From CAZDYP01 sp964509505 (GTDB lineage Bacteria; Chloroflexota; Anaerolineae; JACRMK01): a DNA stretch of 24,374 bases. The notes beneath the pieces were generated by a model. The model was not told the origin of the DNA and did no database searches. It was given only the letters and a program-made list of their open reading frames with translations. Below, one piece after another: positions 14,173 to 23,058 of this stretch. A program made the position numbers and the translations under genes. The stretch spans positions 1-24,374 of the forward strand of contig CAZDYP010000067.1 of assembly GCA_964509505.1 (NCBI GenBank), read 5' to 3'. How positions within the stretch are numbered: position 1 is the first letter of the stretch; every line of letters begins with the position of its first letter.

Positions 14173-15294
14173 CTACGGGTCAGGACACAAAATTTTGCCT
14201 TGCAACGCAGGCTGCGAATCCGGTTCGGCTTCGAGCGCTTTGTTCAACCAAATGCGCGCTTGGTCACATTGGTCAATGAACGCATACGACAACCCCAATT
14301 CGTATTTGAACTCGTTGGCTGTCGCGCCGCGCTTAATCGCTTCCTCGAAATTGGGAATCGCTTCTTCGTATTGGCGCAAGACGTAGTACGTCCAACCCAA
14401 ATGCGCGTAACCCAGCGCATACGACGGGTCGGCGGCAATGGCGCGCTTGAAGCGTTCTTGCGCGTCTTTGTATTTGCCGCGATTGTAAAATGTGAGTCCG
14501 ATCGTGTCGTGAACTTCGGCGTTGTTCGGATCGAGCTCAGAAGCTTTCTCCAATGCGGCAAAGGCTTCGTCGGAGCGCCCGCGAATCACGCCCAAGTTGC
14601 GCCCCATGTCGAGATACAACAAACTCAAATTGGGATGGCGGTCAATCGCGCGCTGATACGCTTCGACGGCTTCGCGGTAACGTCCGCGCTTCTCGAAAAC
14701 GTAACCCTGTGCGCGATGGGTTAGCCACGAATCGTCATTCAATTGCAGCGCTTTGTTTGCCATCTCGGTCGCGCGGTCAATGCGATTTTTGTCGGCGTAC
14801 GCTTCGGCAAGATACGCATAGGCGTCGGCAAAGCTCGCATCCAGTTCAATGGCACGCAAGCCAGCCACAATCGCTTCGTCGTATTGTCGCGCCCAATCGA
14901 GCGCGAGCGCGAGAACGGCTTGGTTATACACGCTGCGCGGATCCGCATCCACCGCGCGTCGCGCCATTTGCACCGCCTCGGCGGGCTTGCGCCGATAGGT
15001 CAGCACTTGCGCGTAACGCGAGAGCGCCACGTCGTTGTGCGGCGCAGCGTTCACGGCGCGCGCGAATGCGTCTTCGGCTCTCAACAGATTGCCCGCCGTG
15101 AATGCCGCATCACCTTCTTTGATGAGGTCGGGTATCGAAACGGCAGGCGTTGGCGTCGCCGCAGCCAGCAAAGCCGGTAAGGGGTTACCACGTTGCAGCG
15201 AGACCGCCCACACACTCATGTAAGCGGCGATCAACGCCACCCAGACGCCACGCAATTTATAAGGCGGCTTGCGCCGTATCGGTTCGAGATACAT
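14173..15294 (-). CDS. Membrane-anchored TPR-repeat protein
   Basis: This 373-aa protein has a single N-terminal membrane helix at about 16-33, a short Pro-rich linker, then an array of about nine tetratricopeptide repeats from roughly 55 to 365. Typical repeat residues are visible, for example GKYKDAQERFKRAIAADPSY and RQYEEAIPNFEEAI. TPR arrays are protein-binding scaffolds; no partner can be named. ATG at 15294 has AGGAAG upstream; the frame extends upstream through heptad DNA encoding the artefactual peptide LPITNYQ. It lies directly upstream of livH on the same strand and is divergent from the phosphate transporter gene. Confidence 0.85.
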   Translation of the reverse strand: MYLEPIRRKPPYKLRGVWVALIAAYMSVWAVSLQRGNPLPALLAAATPTPAVSIPDLIKEGDAAFTAGNLLRAEDAFARAVNAAPHNDVALSRYAQVLTYRRKPAEAVQMARRAVDADPRSVYNQAVLALALDWARQYDEAIVAGLRAIELDASFADAYAYLAEAYADKNRIDRATEMANKALQLNDDSWLTHRAQGYVFEKRGRYREAVEAYQRAIDRHPNLSLLYLDMGRNLGVIRGRSDEAFAALEKASELDPNNAEVHDTIGLTFYNRGKYKDAQERFKRAIAADPSYALGYAHLGWTYYVLRQYEEAIPNFEEAIKRGATANEFKYELGLSYAFIDQCDQARIWLNKALEAEPDSQPALQGKILCPDP

Positions 15295-15315
15295 AGACTT
15301 CCTGTGAGTGGCATG

Positions 15316-15321
15316 ATTATA
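15316..15321 (-). promoter_or_regulatory. Possible -10 box for the TPR gene
   Basis: TATAAT on the minus strand lies 21 bases upstream of the TPR start codon. Only heptad-repeat DNA lies at the -35 position, with no good -35 hexamer, so the call is weak. Confidence 0.3.
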
Positions 15322-15324
15322 GTA

Positions 15325-15387
15325 TTGGTAATTAGTAATTGGTAATTGGGAAGTGGGGGTTGGAAAGTGGAAAGCGAAAGGTGGAAG
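15325..15387. repeat. Heptad repeat TGGTAAT grading into TGGAAAG
   Basis: TGGTAAT, TAGTAAT, TGGTAAT, TGGGAAG, TGGGGGT, TGGAAAG, TGGAAAG and further variants run in one 7-nt register. The unit drifts gradually from one word to another, which suggests expansion followed by divergence. It lies in the divergent spacer between the TPR and phosphate-transporter genes. Confidence 0.75.
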
Positions 15388-15409
15388 CTTAAGATGGGTG
15401 TGTGACGCT

Positions 15410-15439
15410 TTGACACTTTGACAATGAAAGTTATACAAT
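15410..15439 (+). promoter_or_regulatory. Sigma-70-type promoter for the phosphate transporter gene
   Basis: TTGACA at 15410-15415 is followed after 18 bases by TACAAT (15434-15439), or after 16 bases by the overlapping TATACA (15432-15437). It would give a leader of about 110 bases ahead of the ATG at 15556. A second TTGACA at 15418 is too close to the -10 box to be used with it. Confidence 0.5.
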
Positions 15440-15485
15440 CGTCCCTATCTTTAATACACCCAATATGCATGGCTGAAGGTTGTCG

Positions 15486-15548
15486 CCTGTCCCCTATCAC
15501 CCGCCATCTGCCATTCGCTATCGGCTAGTCGCTATTCGCCATTTGCAA
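15486..15548. repeat. Heptad repeat CGCCATT / CGCTATC
   Basis: Units such as CGCCATC, TGCCATT, CGCTATC, GGCTAGT, CGCTATT and CGCCATT run with a 7-nt period up to the start codon of the phosphate transporter gene. This leaves no ribosome-binding site in front of that gene. Confidence 0.65.
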
Positions 15549-15555
15549 TCAAGCT

Positions 15556-17172
15556 ATGGACATCAATCAATTAATTATTGACATCGTCGGCGGCGCTTCC
15601 ATCTTGTTATATGGCATGCGCCTCGCCAGCGATGGGTTGCAACAAGTCGCAGGCACACGCTTGCGCTATTTGCTGAGCACACTCACCAGTCGTCGCTGGA
15701 TGGGCGTGATCGTCGGCGCAGTAATCACGGCGTTCTTGCAATCATCGTCGGCGACGACCGTGATGCTCGTCGGGTTCGTCAGCGCAGGCTTCATGAGTCT
15801 CGAGCAAACCATCGGCGTCATCCTCGGCGCAGACATTGGCACCACGCTAACTGTGCAATTGCTTGCGTTCAACATCACTCAATACGCGTTGTTGCTCATC
15901 TCCATTGGCGCGCCGCTGATGCTGGCGACGCGCCGCAAACAATACAATTACCTTGGGCAAGTGCTGCTGGGATTTGGTTTGATTTTTTTGGCGATGAAAC
16001 TCATCGCCGATGCGACGACGCCGCTCAAGACTCAGCCTTTTGTCAAAGAAGTGTTGTTGGGGTTGTCTGCCAACCCGTTGCTCACGATGGTATTGGCGAC
16101 GATTCTGACCGTCGTCATCCATTCGAGCGCAGGCACCATCGGCCTGGCGTTGACGTTTGCGACGCAAGGGCTCATGTCCATCGAACTCGCCTTGCCGATC
16201 ATCTTTGGCGCGAACGTCGGCACCAGCGCGACCGCGTTGATGTCCTCCCTTGGCGCGCCGCGTGAAGCGCAACGGGTCGCGCTCGCGCACGCGCTGTTCA
16301 AGATCGTGGGTGTCGTCGTGTTCTATCCGTTCATAGGACCGCTCGCCCATTTCATTGCGCAAACCGCGCCCGATGCGCCGCGCCAGATTGCCAACGCGCA
16401 TACCTTGTTCAACGTCGCCATCACACTCATCGTCTTTCCCTTTGCGCGCCCCTTTGCGCAACTCATCCGCTACCTTTTGCCCGATGTGCGCGGCAAAGAA
16501 GAAGCGTTCGCGCCGCGCTACCTCGATGAGCGGGTGCTTGATACGCCCGCGCTCGCGATTGGACAAGCGACGCGCGAAGCCTTGCGGATGGCTGACATCG
16601 TGCAGACGATGATTCGCGATTCGGCGACCGTGATGGAAAAGAACGACGAGGAGTTGCTCGAAGACGTGATTCGTCGTGACGATCAAGTGGACACGCTCGA
16701 AACAGCCATCAAAAATTTTGTGACACAGCTCTCCGAACACAACCTTTCGCCCGAACTGTCCAAACAAGAAGTGGGGCTGATTTACATGATCAGCGACCTC
16801 GAACACATCGGCGACATCATCAGCAAAAGTTTGATGCTCATCGCGCGCAAAAAAGTCGAGGGCCAGTTGACGTTTTCGCACGAAGGCAAAAAAGAAATCG
16901 GCAACCTGTTCGATAAAGTCACCGAGAATTTCACGCTGTCTGTCGCCGCCTTCACCGCACAGAACATCGAGCTGGCGGAAAAAGTGTTGCGCCACAAGAC
17001 GCGCATCAACCAAATCGAGCGCGAGCTGCGTCAGGCACACATCGCGCGCCTACACGCAGGCTTGCCCGAAAGCATCGAAACGTCTTCGATTCACCTCGAC
17101 ACGCTCAACGACCTCAAGCGCATCAACTCGCACGCGACGAATATCGCCTATGTGGTGTTGGGGGAGTTATAG
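15556..17172 (+). CDS. Na+/phosphate cotransporter family protein with PhoU-like domain
   Basis: This 538-aa protein is of the NptA/YjbB type. Two inverted Na/Pi-cotransport repeats occupy about 1-310: the first has QSSSATT (62-68) and GADIGTT (91-97), the second HSSAGT (189-194) and GANVGTS (218-224). The second repeat lacks the usual Gln before its serines. A helical PhoU-like domain follows at about 345-530. Such proteins move phosphate with sodium across the cytoplasmic membrane, and in bacteria several work as exporters. ATG at 15556 fits the first helix but has no ribosome site, because heptad repeats run up to it. A good promoter lies about 115 bases upstream. Confidence 0.88.
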   Translation: MDINQLIIDIVGGASILLYGMRLASDGLQQVAGTRLRYLLSTLTSRRWMGVIVGAVITAFLQSSSATTVMLVGFVSAGFMSLEQTIGVILGADIGTTLTVQLLAFNITQYALLLISIGAPLMLATRRKQYNYLGQVLLGFGLIFLAMKLIADATTPLKTQPFVKEVLLGLSANPLLTMVLATILTVVIHSSAGTIGLALTFATQGLMSIELALPIIFGANVGTSATALMSSLGAPREAQRVALAHALFKIVGVVVFYPFIGPLAHFIAQTAPDAPRQIANAHTLFNVAITLIVFPFARPFAQLIRYLLPDVRGKEEAFAPRYLDERVLDTPALAIGQATREALRMADIVQTMIRDSATVMEKNDEELLEDVIRRDDQVDTLETAIKNFVTQLSEHNLSPELSKQEVGLIYMISDLEHIGDIISKSLMLIARKKVEGQLTFSHEGKKEIGNLFDKVTENFTLSVAAFTAQNIELAEKVLRHKTRINQIERELRQAHIARLHAGLPESIETSSIHLDTLNDLKRINSHATNIAYVVLGEL

Positions 17173-17174
17173 TG

Positions 17175-17313
17175 GTTGATGCACGATGCACGATGCACGA
17201 TGCACGATAGAATACATCCCGTAGCTTGTTCTTGCATCTTGCTTCCTGTATCTTGCATCTTGTATCTTGCATCTTGCATCCTGTATCTTGCATCTTGCTT
17301 CCTATATCCTGAA
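17175..17313. repeat. Two long heptad tracts, GATGCAC and CTTGCAT
   Basis: Four GATGCAC units (about 17177-17207) are followed by about eleven CTTGCAT/CTTGTAT/CCTGTAT/CTTGCTT units (17228-17313). TTGCATC is the reverse complement of GATGCAA, so the two tracts are nearly complementary and could pair. This is the longest tandem tract in the window. It fills the spacer before the S41-like gene. Confidence 0.8.
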
Positions 17314-17321
17314 TAACCCGT

Positions 17322-18782
17322 ATGTCTTCGCCTCGTCTTCTGTTTCGCGGCTTGCGCCCACTCGGATGGCTCGCGTGGGCGTGTGGCGCGCTCCTCGCGT
17401 GTCAATTCGCGGAAGCGTTCACCGCGCCGCCTCCCATTGCCACACTCATCTCGCCGACAGCAACATCATCGCCCACAGCCACGTCATCAGCTACGCCCAT
17501 TCCAACCCATACGCCTACGGCGCTACCCACTCCCACCCCGACTCATACCCCCACACCCACGCGCGCCCCACTTGAACGTCAAGCTGTTCCCACACGCACG
17601 CCGACACCCACGCCTACCTTCACCCCACGCTCGCGCACACCAACGCCCACGCTCATGCCTGCGAGCAAGCGCAGTGAAGTTTTCGATCAAGTTTGGAAGA
17701 CGGTTAAAGAACGATATGTTGATCCTGACGCACTGAAAGATTGGGCTGCGTTGCGCCAAGAGTACGAACCCCAAGCGTTGGCGGCGACGAGCGCGCAAGC
17801 ATTTTATGACATGGTCGCGCAAATGGTCGCACAGCTCAAAGACGGACACACCTATTATCTTTCGCCATGGGCAGCCGCCGAGCGCGACATCATCGCGCAA
17901 AGCGCGCGTTCCAAAGAGGACATCGGCATTCTCTATGCGATTGATGCAGGCACCTTACTGGTCACCTACGTCATCCCCGACAGTCCCGCAGATGCGGCAG
18001 GCTTGCGACGGCGCGACCGCATCCTCACGATTGACGGACAACGCACCACCGATGCGCGATTGTTGCGCGGCGCAGAGGGCACCCGCGTCGCGCTCACGGT
18101 GCGCGCCCCCAACGAAGCCACGCGCACCGTTGTCGTGCGCCATTACGAACACACCCAGCGGGTATTACCCGTCGCGCATCGGCTCGCCGCAGACGCCCAC
18201 ATCGGCTATCTGCACATTCCGACGTTCCGACCGAATGATATGGACAAGCATGTTGATAACGCATTGACAGAATTGCTAGACGGCGAACCCTTGAAGGGCT
18301 TGATGGTAGACGTGCGCTCGAATGGCGGCGGCAATCGCAGCGTGACGCAAAACATCTTAGGACAATTCACCGAAGGCGAGCTCGGACGGTTTTATATGGT
18401 GAATCGCAGCGTCGCGTTCACCGTCGGCAAAGGCCGCTTGCTGTCACAGCTCAAGCCAATTCCGTTGGCAGTATTGATTGACGGCCGTTCCGCGAGCGCA
18501 TCGGAGCTGACATCGGGCGGCTTGCAATGGCAAGGACGCGCGCGCGTCTTCGGCGTGAAGAGCTTGGGCAGTTTGCGCGTCACCTATTTTCACACGATGC
18601 CCGACGGTTCACGGTTGGGCTTGTCGCAAGAAACCTTCAAACTGCCGAACGGCTTCGAGCCAGACCGCAATGGCATCACCCCCGATGTGGTCCTGGCGCC
18701 GAACTGGGGCGACTACACAGAGCGCGACGACCCGCACATCATCGCCGCGCTGAAGTGGCTGCAATCGCAGCGCACACCTTGA
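17322..18782 (+). CDS. Secreted PDZ / S41-family peptidase-like lipoprotein
   Basis: This 486-aa protein has an N-terminal hydrophobic signal with a possible lipobox LLAC (Cys27), a long Thr/Pro-rich linker (44-112), a helical segment, a PDZ domain (about 201-261) and an S41 carboxyl-terminal-processing-type protease domain (about 290-465). The active-site block DGRSASASE (387-395) is intact, with Ser392 aligning with the catalytic Ser. By that alignment the catalytic Lys position of CtpA/Prc is occupied by Ser417 (KSLGS), so a Ser-Lys dyad is not evident. It may use the tricorn-like variant mechanism or be inactive. ATG at 17322 follows a heptad tract and lacks a ribosome site. The linker composition is typical of Chloroflexota secreted proteins. 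Confidence 0.85.
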   Translation: MSSPRLLFRGLRPLGWLAWACGALLACQFAEAFTAPPPIATLISPTATSSPTATSSATPIPTHTPTALPTPTPTHTPTPTRAPLERQAVPTRTPTPTPTFTPRSRTPTPTLMPASKRSEVFDQVWKTVKERYVDPDALKDWAALRQEYEPQALAATSAQAFYDMVAQMVAQLKDGHTYYLSPWAAAERDIIAQSARSKEDIGILYAIDAGTLLVTYVIPDSPADAAGLRRRDRILTIDGQRTTDARLLRGAEGTRVALTVRAPNEATRTVVVRHYEHTQRVLPVAHRLAADAHIGYLHIPTFRPNDMDKHVDNALTELLDGEPLKGLMVDVRSNGGGNRSVTQNILGQFTEGELGRFYMVNRSVAFTVGKGRLLSQLKPIPLAVLIDGRSASASELTSGGLQWQGRARVFGVKSLGSLRVTYFHTMPDGSRLGLSQETFKLPNGFEPDRNGITPDVVLAPNWGDYTERDDPHIIAALKWLQSQRTP

Positions 18783-18818
18783 GCTTCACCACAGTACAAA
18801 TTTATTTCGGAGTTTTGT

Positions 18819-20012
18819 TTGACCTCAACCGCCACACCCCAGGCCGCCGCGCCCATTTCGATTCCACGTTTGCTCTCCGTCATTCTTAGCGCGCGATTCA
18901 TCATCAACATCATGTTCCGCGCAGCCTATGCATTCGTGCCGCAGTTCAGTCGTGGGTTGGGCGTGGACTTGCAGACCATGAGCGCGTTGATGAGCGCGCG
19001 GGCGAGCGTGGGCTTGCTCGCGCCTGTATTCGGCCCCCTCTCGGATCGGTTCGGGCGGCGCATCGTGATGCTCGGCGGCTTGGCGCTGTTCGTCCTCTGC
19101 GCGCTCATCGCATTCGCTTCGTCGTCGTTCATCCCCTTCGCCGTCGGCTTCATTGGGCTCGCGCTCGCCAAAGTGATTTTCGATCCGAGCGCGAGCGCGT
19201 ATCTCGGCGACCGTGTGCCTTATGCGCAGCGCGGTTTGGTGTTGGGTATCGGCGAGCTGGGCTGGGCGGCGAGTGGATTCGTTGGCGTGCCGTTGGCAGG
19301 CTGGGCGATTGACCGCTGGGGTTGGCAATCGCCGTTCGCAGGGGTGGCGCTGGGCGGCGTCATCGTCTGGTTGTGGGCGGCGTGGGCGTTGCCAAGAGCT
19401 GAACCGACGAGCCACGTCATCCATCCCAATTTTCGCGCCGCCTTCACCACCATTTTGCGCCATCGCAGCGCGGTCTTTATGCTCTGCGCGGTGGCACTCT
19501 TCACAATTGCGAGCGACCTGATTGCGATTACCTACGCCACGTGGCTTGAGCAAAAATTCAACGTGGACACGCTCACGCTCGGCAGCATCACCGCAACCTT
19601 TGGCGTTGCCGATGTGATTGGCGAGCTGCTTTCGATGTGGGGCGTGGACCGCTTCGGCAAGAAGCGCGCGTTGCTGGTCGGTTTCATCAGCACCGCGTTT
19701 TGTTACGTGACGCTGCCGTTGGTGGAGGCGTCGTTGAGCAGCGCCGTTGTGGCGCTGTTCGTGTTTTACACATGCTTCGAATTTGCGATCGTGTCGGTCT
19801 ATCCGCTCGTTTCAGAGCTGACGCCCGAAGCGCGCGCCACGATGCTCTCGCTCACGGCGTTAGCGAGCAACGTGGGACGCACCATTGGTTCACGCGGCGG
19901 GGCAGCGTTGTTTGCAGTGAGCGGCTTCGGCGCAAACAGCATCGCAGCGGCTATGTTGGTCGGTGTGGCGGTAGGGATGTTGGTGTGGGGAGTGAAGGAG
20001 AGACACGCATAA
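18819..20012 (+). CDS. Major facilitator superfamily transporter
   Basis: This 397-aa protein has about twelve hydrophobic segments. The MFS motif A is GPLSDRFGRRIVML in the loop after helix 2, with a degenerate copy DRFGKKRALLVG in the second half. Charged residues are sparse, and the substrate cannot be inferred; drug or metabolite efflux is typical of the group. The start is TTG at 18819, with CGGAG about 8 bases upstream. No ATG lies before the first helix. It begins 36 bases after the S41-like gene on the same strand, so co-transcription is likely. Confidence 0.85.
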   Translation: MTSTATPQAAAPISIPRLLSVILSARFIINIMFRAAYAFVPQFSRGLGVDLQTMSALMSARASVGLLAPVFGPLSDRFGRRIVMLGGLALFVLCALIAFASSSFIPFAVGFIGLALAKVIFDPSASAYLGDRVPYAQRGLVLGIGELGWAASGFVGVPLAGWAIDRWGWQSPFAGVALGGVIVWLWAAWALPRAEPTSHVIHPNFRAAFTTILRHRSAVFMLCAVALFTIASDLIAITYATWLEQKFNVDTLTLGSITATFGVADVIGELLSMWGVDRFGKKRALLVGFISTAFCYVTLPLVEASLSSAVVALFVFYTCFEFAIVSVYPLVSELTPEARATMLSLTALASNVGRTIGSRGGAALFAVSGFGANSIAAAMLVGVAVGMLVWGVKERHA

Positions 20013-20141
20013 ACAAAAGGGGCCCAATCAAAATTTTTCTGCTTGCCGTCTGTGAAGTAGACTCAACCCGTCAGCCTTTCCAACAGCGGACATTTGTCGC
20101 AGGGCAGCTGGTTGGCAATCTATTCTATGAGGAGACGAATC

Positions 20142-21248
20142 ATGAAAACACGCGCTGCGGTCTTATATGAGCCGCGCAAACCATTGGCGCTCGAGGAATT
20201 GGAATTGGCGGAACCGCGCGAGGGCGAAGCGTTGGTACGCATCGCCGCAGCAGGCGTCTGTCACTCCGATTTGCATTACATGAAAGGCGAATGGCCTTGC
20301 CCGACGCCCATCGTGTTGGGACACGAAGGCTCTGGCATCGTCGAGCGCGTCGGACCGGGCGTGACGAGCGTGAAGCCCGGCGAGCATTGCATCCTCGTCT
20401 TTCGTCCGAACTGCGGCAAGTGCTATTACTGCACGATGGGTCGCCCCATGTTGTGCAACGGACACAACACGCCGCTTGGCACATTGTACGATAGCACGAC
20501 GCGCTTTAGTCTAAATGGGCAAGCGGTCTATCATCTGGCGCGTATCGCCTGCTTCTCCGAATACTCGGTCATTCCCGTCGAGCAATTGCTGCCCATTGCG
20601 TCCGATGTGCCATTGGACCGCGCGGCGCTGGTCGGTTGCGCTGTCACCACGGGCGTGGGCGCGGTGATGAACACGGCGAAGATCGAGCCGGGCAGCACCG
20701 TCGTCGTGATTGGTTGCGGCGGCGTCGGCTTGAACGTCATTCAAGGCGCACGGATGTTGCACGCGGGGCGCATCATCGCCGTAGATTTGTTCGACGAGAA
20801 GCTCGACTTCGCCCTTGAGTTCGGCGCAACCGACGCTATCAACGCGCGCAATACCGATGTAGTTGCGCGCATCCGCGAGCTGACCCACAACACGGTTGAC
20901 TATGCCTTCGATGCGTTCGGCAGCAGCCTAACCGTGCGCCAAGCCTACGAGTGCATTCGCCCCGGCGGCGTCGCTATTCAAGTCGGCATTGCGCCACAGG
21001 GCGACCTGGCGCAGATTGATGCGTGGGCGCTGACGCTGCAAGAGAAGACGCTCAAAGGCTCGTTCTATGGCTCGGCGCGCCCACGCGTGGACATGCCGCG
21101 CTTGCTGGAGCTCTACCGACAAGGACGTTTGAAATTGGACGAGCTCATCGCGCGCACCTATCGCCTCGATCAAATCAACGAAGCCTATGCGGCGTTGCAA
21201 GGCGGCGCCGTGGCGCGTGGTGTGATTATCCTTTCGCAGGAATTGTGA
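20142..21248 (+). CDS. Zinc-dependent medium-chain alcohol dehydrogenase
   Basis: This 368-aa NAD(P)-dependent oxidoreductase has a full set of zinc ligands. Catalytic zinc: Cys40 (GVCHSD), His61-Glu62 (GHEGSG) and Cys166 (VGCAVTTGVG). Structural zinc: Cys91, Cys94, Cys97 and Cys105. The Rossmann motif is GCGGVG (191-196), and Asp215 at the end of the second strand favours NAD over NADP. The protein resembles class III and related long-insert alcohol dehydrogenases, but the substrate is open. ATG at 20142 has GAGGAG upstream and begins the usual MKTRAAV N-terminus; the longer frame is not supported. The 129-bp spacer before it holds nothing recognisable. It ends 31 bases from the convergent aminotransferase gene. 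Confidence 0.9.
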   Translation: MKTRAAVLYEPRKPLALEELELAEPREGEALVRIAAAGVCHSDLHYMKGEWPCPTPIVLGHEGSGIVERVGPGVTSVKPGEHCILVFRPNCGKCYYCTMGRPMLCNGHNTPLGTLYDSTTRFSLNGQAVYHLARIACFSEYSVIPVEQLLPIASDVPLDRAALVGCAVTTGVGAVMNTAKIEPGSTVVVIGCGGVGLNVIQGARMLHAGRIIAVDLFDEKLDFALEFGATDAINARNTDVVARIRELTHNTVDYAFDAFGSSLTVRQAYECIRPGGVAIQVGIAPQGDLAQIDAWALTLQEKTLKGSFYGSARPRVDMPRLLELYRQGRLKLDELIARTYRLDQINEAYAALQGGAVARGVIILSQEL

Positions 21249-21279
21249 GATGAACCGTCGCTGCGCTGCGGTTTGGGGT

Positions 21280-22542
21280 TCACACCTTCGCTAGCGCTCT
21301 CTCCAAAATACTCAACGCTGCTTCGACCTGTTGTTGATTCACCACCAGCGGCGGCACGTAGCGAATCACATTGTCATAGGGTCCGCACGTCAACAGCAAC
21401 AACTGCTCGGCTTGCGCTGCGTTGCGGACGGCGTCTGTCGCCTGCTTGTTGGGCGCGCGCGGCGCGCCGAACTCGGTCGCAACCATCAGCCCCAAGCCTC
21501 GCACGTCGCCGATGATGGGATAGCGTGATTGCAGCTCAATCAGCCCATCTCTCAAGACTTCACCGAGTTTCGCCGCGTTCTCGACGAGCTTTTCTTCGCG
21601 CATCACTTGAATCGTGGCGACGGCGGCCGCACAACCAACTGCGTTGCCTGTGTAGGTGCCGCCGTGCGTGCCCGGTATCCACTGGTTCATCAGCTCTTGG
21701 CGCGCCGCAATCGCGCTCAAGGGCATCCCCGACGCGAGCCCCTTCGCCATCACCATGATGTCGGGCGTGACGTTGGCATGGGCGCACGCGAACCATTTGC
21801 CTGTGCGCCCAAAGCCGGTTTGCACTTCGTCCACGATGAGCAAAATGCCATGTGCATCGCAAATGTTGCGTAAGCCTTGCAAGAATTTCGCGGGAGCCGG
21901 AATGTAGCCGCCTTCGCCCAGCACAGGTTCAATCAACAGCGCGGCGACTTCGGTGGGCGGCGTTTGCGTGCGCAGCAGGTATTCGATTTCGCTCAAGCAA
22001 AAATCTGTCGCTGCTGCTTCGCTCATTTGCCAACGATACGCAGTGGGGAACGGCGCATAATGCACACCCGCCATGAGCGGCGCGTAGCCGGTGCGATAGG
22101 TGGCTTTTGAAGTCGTGAGCGCCATTGCCGCGTTGGTGCGTCCGTGAAAGCCGCCTTGAAACGCGATGATGTTCGGGCGGCGCGTCGTCTGACGAGCGAG
22201 TTTGACCGACGACTCAATCGCTTCCGCGCCGGAGTTCGTGAAGAAGAACGAATCGAGTGGCTTCGGCATGATGGTCAACAGCTCTTCTGTCAATTGCAAC
22301 ACAGATTCGTGATAGTGGATGTTGAGCTCGGCGTGGATGATCTTGCCCGCTTGTTCACGAATCGCTTCGACCACACGCGGATGGCAATGCCCTGTGTTCA
22401 CGACCCCAATGCCCGACGTGAAATCGAGATAGCGCTTGCCCTCGGTATCATAGACATACACGCCTTCGCCGCGAGCAACGACAAAATCGCCATAGCGCGC
22501 CCACACAGGCGAGAGATTTTGTGTGGAAGATGGTTTGGTCAT
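21280..22542 (-). CDS. Class III PLP aminotransferase (4-aminobutyrate aminotransferase type)
   Basis: This 420-aa enzyme transfers an amino group from an omega-amino acid such as 4-aminobutyrate to 2-oxoglutarate or a similar acceptor. The PLP Lys is Lys267 in MAKGLASGMPL. Other signatures are NSGAEA (103-108, phosphate binding), GGFHGRT (130-136) and VDEVQTGFGRTG (237-248) with Asp238 pairing the pyridine nitrogen. Length is normal for the family. ATG at 22542 has GAAGG upstream; a second ATG at 22563 lacks a site. Acetylornithine or other omega-amino acids are alternative substrates. It may be co-transcribed with the upstream NIPSNAP-like gene. Confidence 0.9.
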   Translation of the reverse strand: MTKPSSTQNLSPVWARYGDFVVARGEGVYVYDTEGKRYLDFTSGIGVVNTGHCHPRVVEAIREQAGKIIHAELNIHYHESVLQLTEELLTIMPKPLDSFFFTNSGAEAIESSVKLARQTTRRPNIIAFQGGFHGRTNAAMALTTSKATYRTGYAPLMAGVHYAPFPTAYRWQMSEAAATDFCLSEIEYLLRTQTPPTEVAALLIEPVLGEGGYIPAPAKFLQGLRNICDAHGILLIVDEVQTGFGRTGKWFACAHANVTPDIMVMAKGLASGMPLSAIAARQELMNQWIPGTHGGTYTGNAVGCAAAVATIQVMREEKLVENAAKLGEVLRDGLIELQSRYPIIGDVRGLGLMVATEFGAPRAPNKQATDAVRNAAQAEQLLLLTCGPYDNVIRYVPPLVVNQQQVEAALSILERALAKV

Positions 22543-22557
22543 AGTAACGCCTTCAGG

Positions 22558-22632
22558 AGTCATTGGTAATTCGTCATTAGTAATTGGCGCATAGGGATAA
22601 TACCATTGCCCAATTACCGATTACTCATTACT
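22558..22632. repeat. Inverted heptad repeats CATTGGT / ATTACTC
   Basis: CATTGGT, AATTCGT, CATTAGT and AATTGGC (22562-22589) face CCATTGCC, CAATTACC, GATTACT and CATTACT (about 22603-22632). AGTAATTGG and CCAATTAC are complementary. The tract overlaps the stop codon of the NIPSNAP-like gene. Confidence 0.7.
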
Positions 22633-22963
22633 TCATAGCCGAGTAACTCGTTGGCGCGAGGATGTAGTTCTCGATGCGTGTTGTGAGTGAGGCGACGCCC
22701 GCCTCGGCTTCGGTCTGCGCGCGCGCTTTGAGCCATTCGGGGTCGGACGCAAACGCGCTGAACTTTTGCTCACGCTCGGCGAGGTTTTCCCATGCGAGCA
22801 GATAATAGAGCGCGTTGTTGTCCTCGCCAATCATCGTCGTCCAAAAACCGACGGGACGAATGCCGTACTTTTCCCAGAATTTCAACGTGATGGTTTCAAA
22901 GCGTTTGTTGAGGGCCGGTAGTTTGCCGGGAGTGGCGTGATAGATACGCAATTCGTAAATCAT
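22628..22963 (-). CDS. NIPSNAP-family protein
   Basis: This 111-aa protein starts MIYELRIYHATPGKLPALNKRF, the typical NIPSNAP dimeric alpha-beta barrel opening, and has the characteristic WTTMIGEDNNALYYLLAW block (39-56). The family's biochemical role is not settled in bacteria; small-molecule binding has been proposed. ATG at 22963 has AAAGGAG about 8 bases upstream, and the longer frame does not add a family-like N-terminus. It lies about 95 bases after moaC and just before the aminotransferase gene, all on the minus strand. Confidence 0.85.
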   Translation of the reverse strand: MIYELRIYHATPGKLPALNKRFETITLKFWEKYGIRPVGFWTTMIGEDNNALYYLLAWENLAEREQKFSAFASDPEWLKARAQTEAEAGVASLTTRIENYILAPTSYSAMK

Positions 22964-23058
22964 GCTAAGGCTCCTTTGGAGGCTAAAAATTGGGGCGATG
23001 GTAGGTCGAGCGCCCAAGACATTTTCTCACCGAATAGAGAACGCACCAAACGCCCTGC

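Noticed and set aside
15847..17040. 397-codon minus-strand open frame within the phosphate transporter gene
   Set aside because: It is antisense to a clear Na/Pi cotransporter, and its composition (many Arg, His, Gln) is that of a shadow frame.
17175..17313. Possible CRISPR array
   Set aside because: The units are 7 nt and contiguous, with no spacers and no cas genes nearby.
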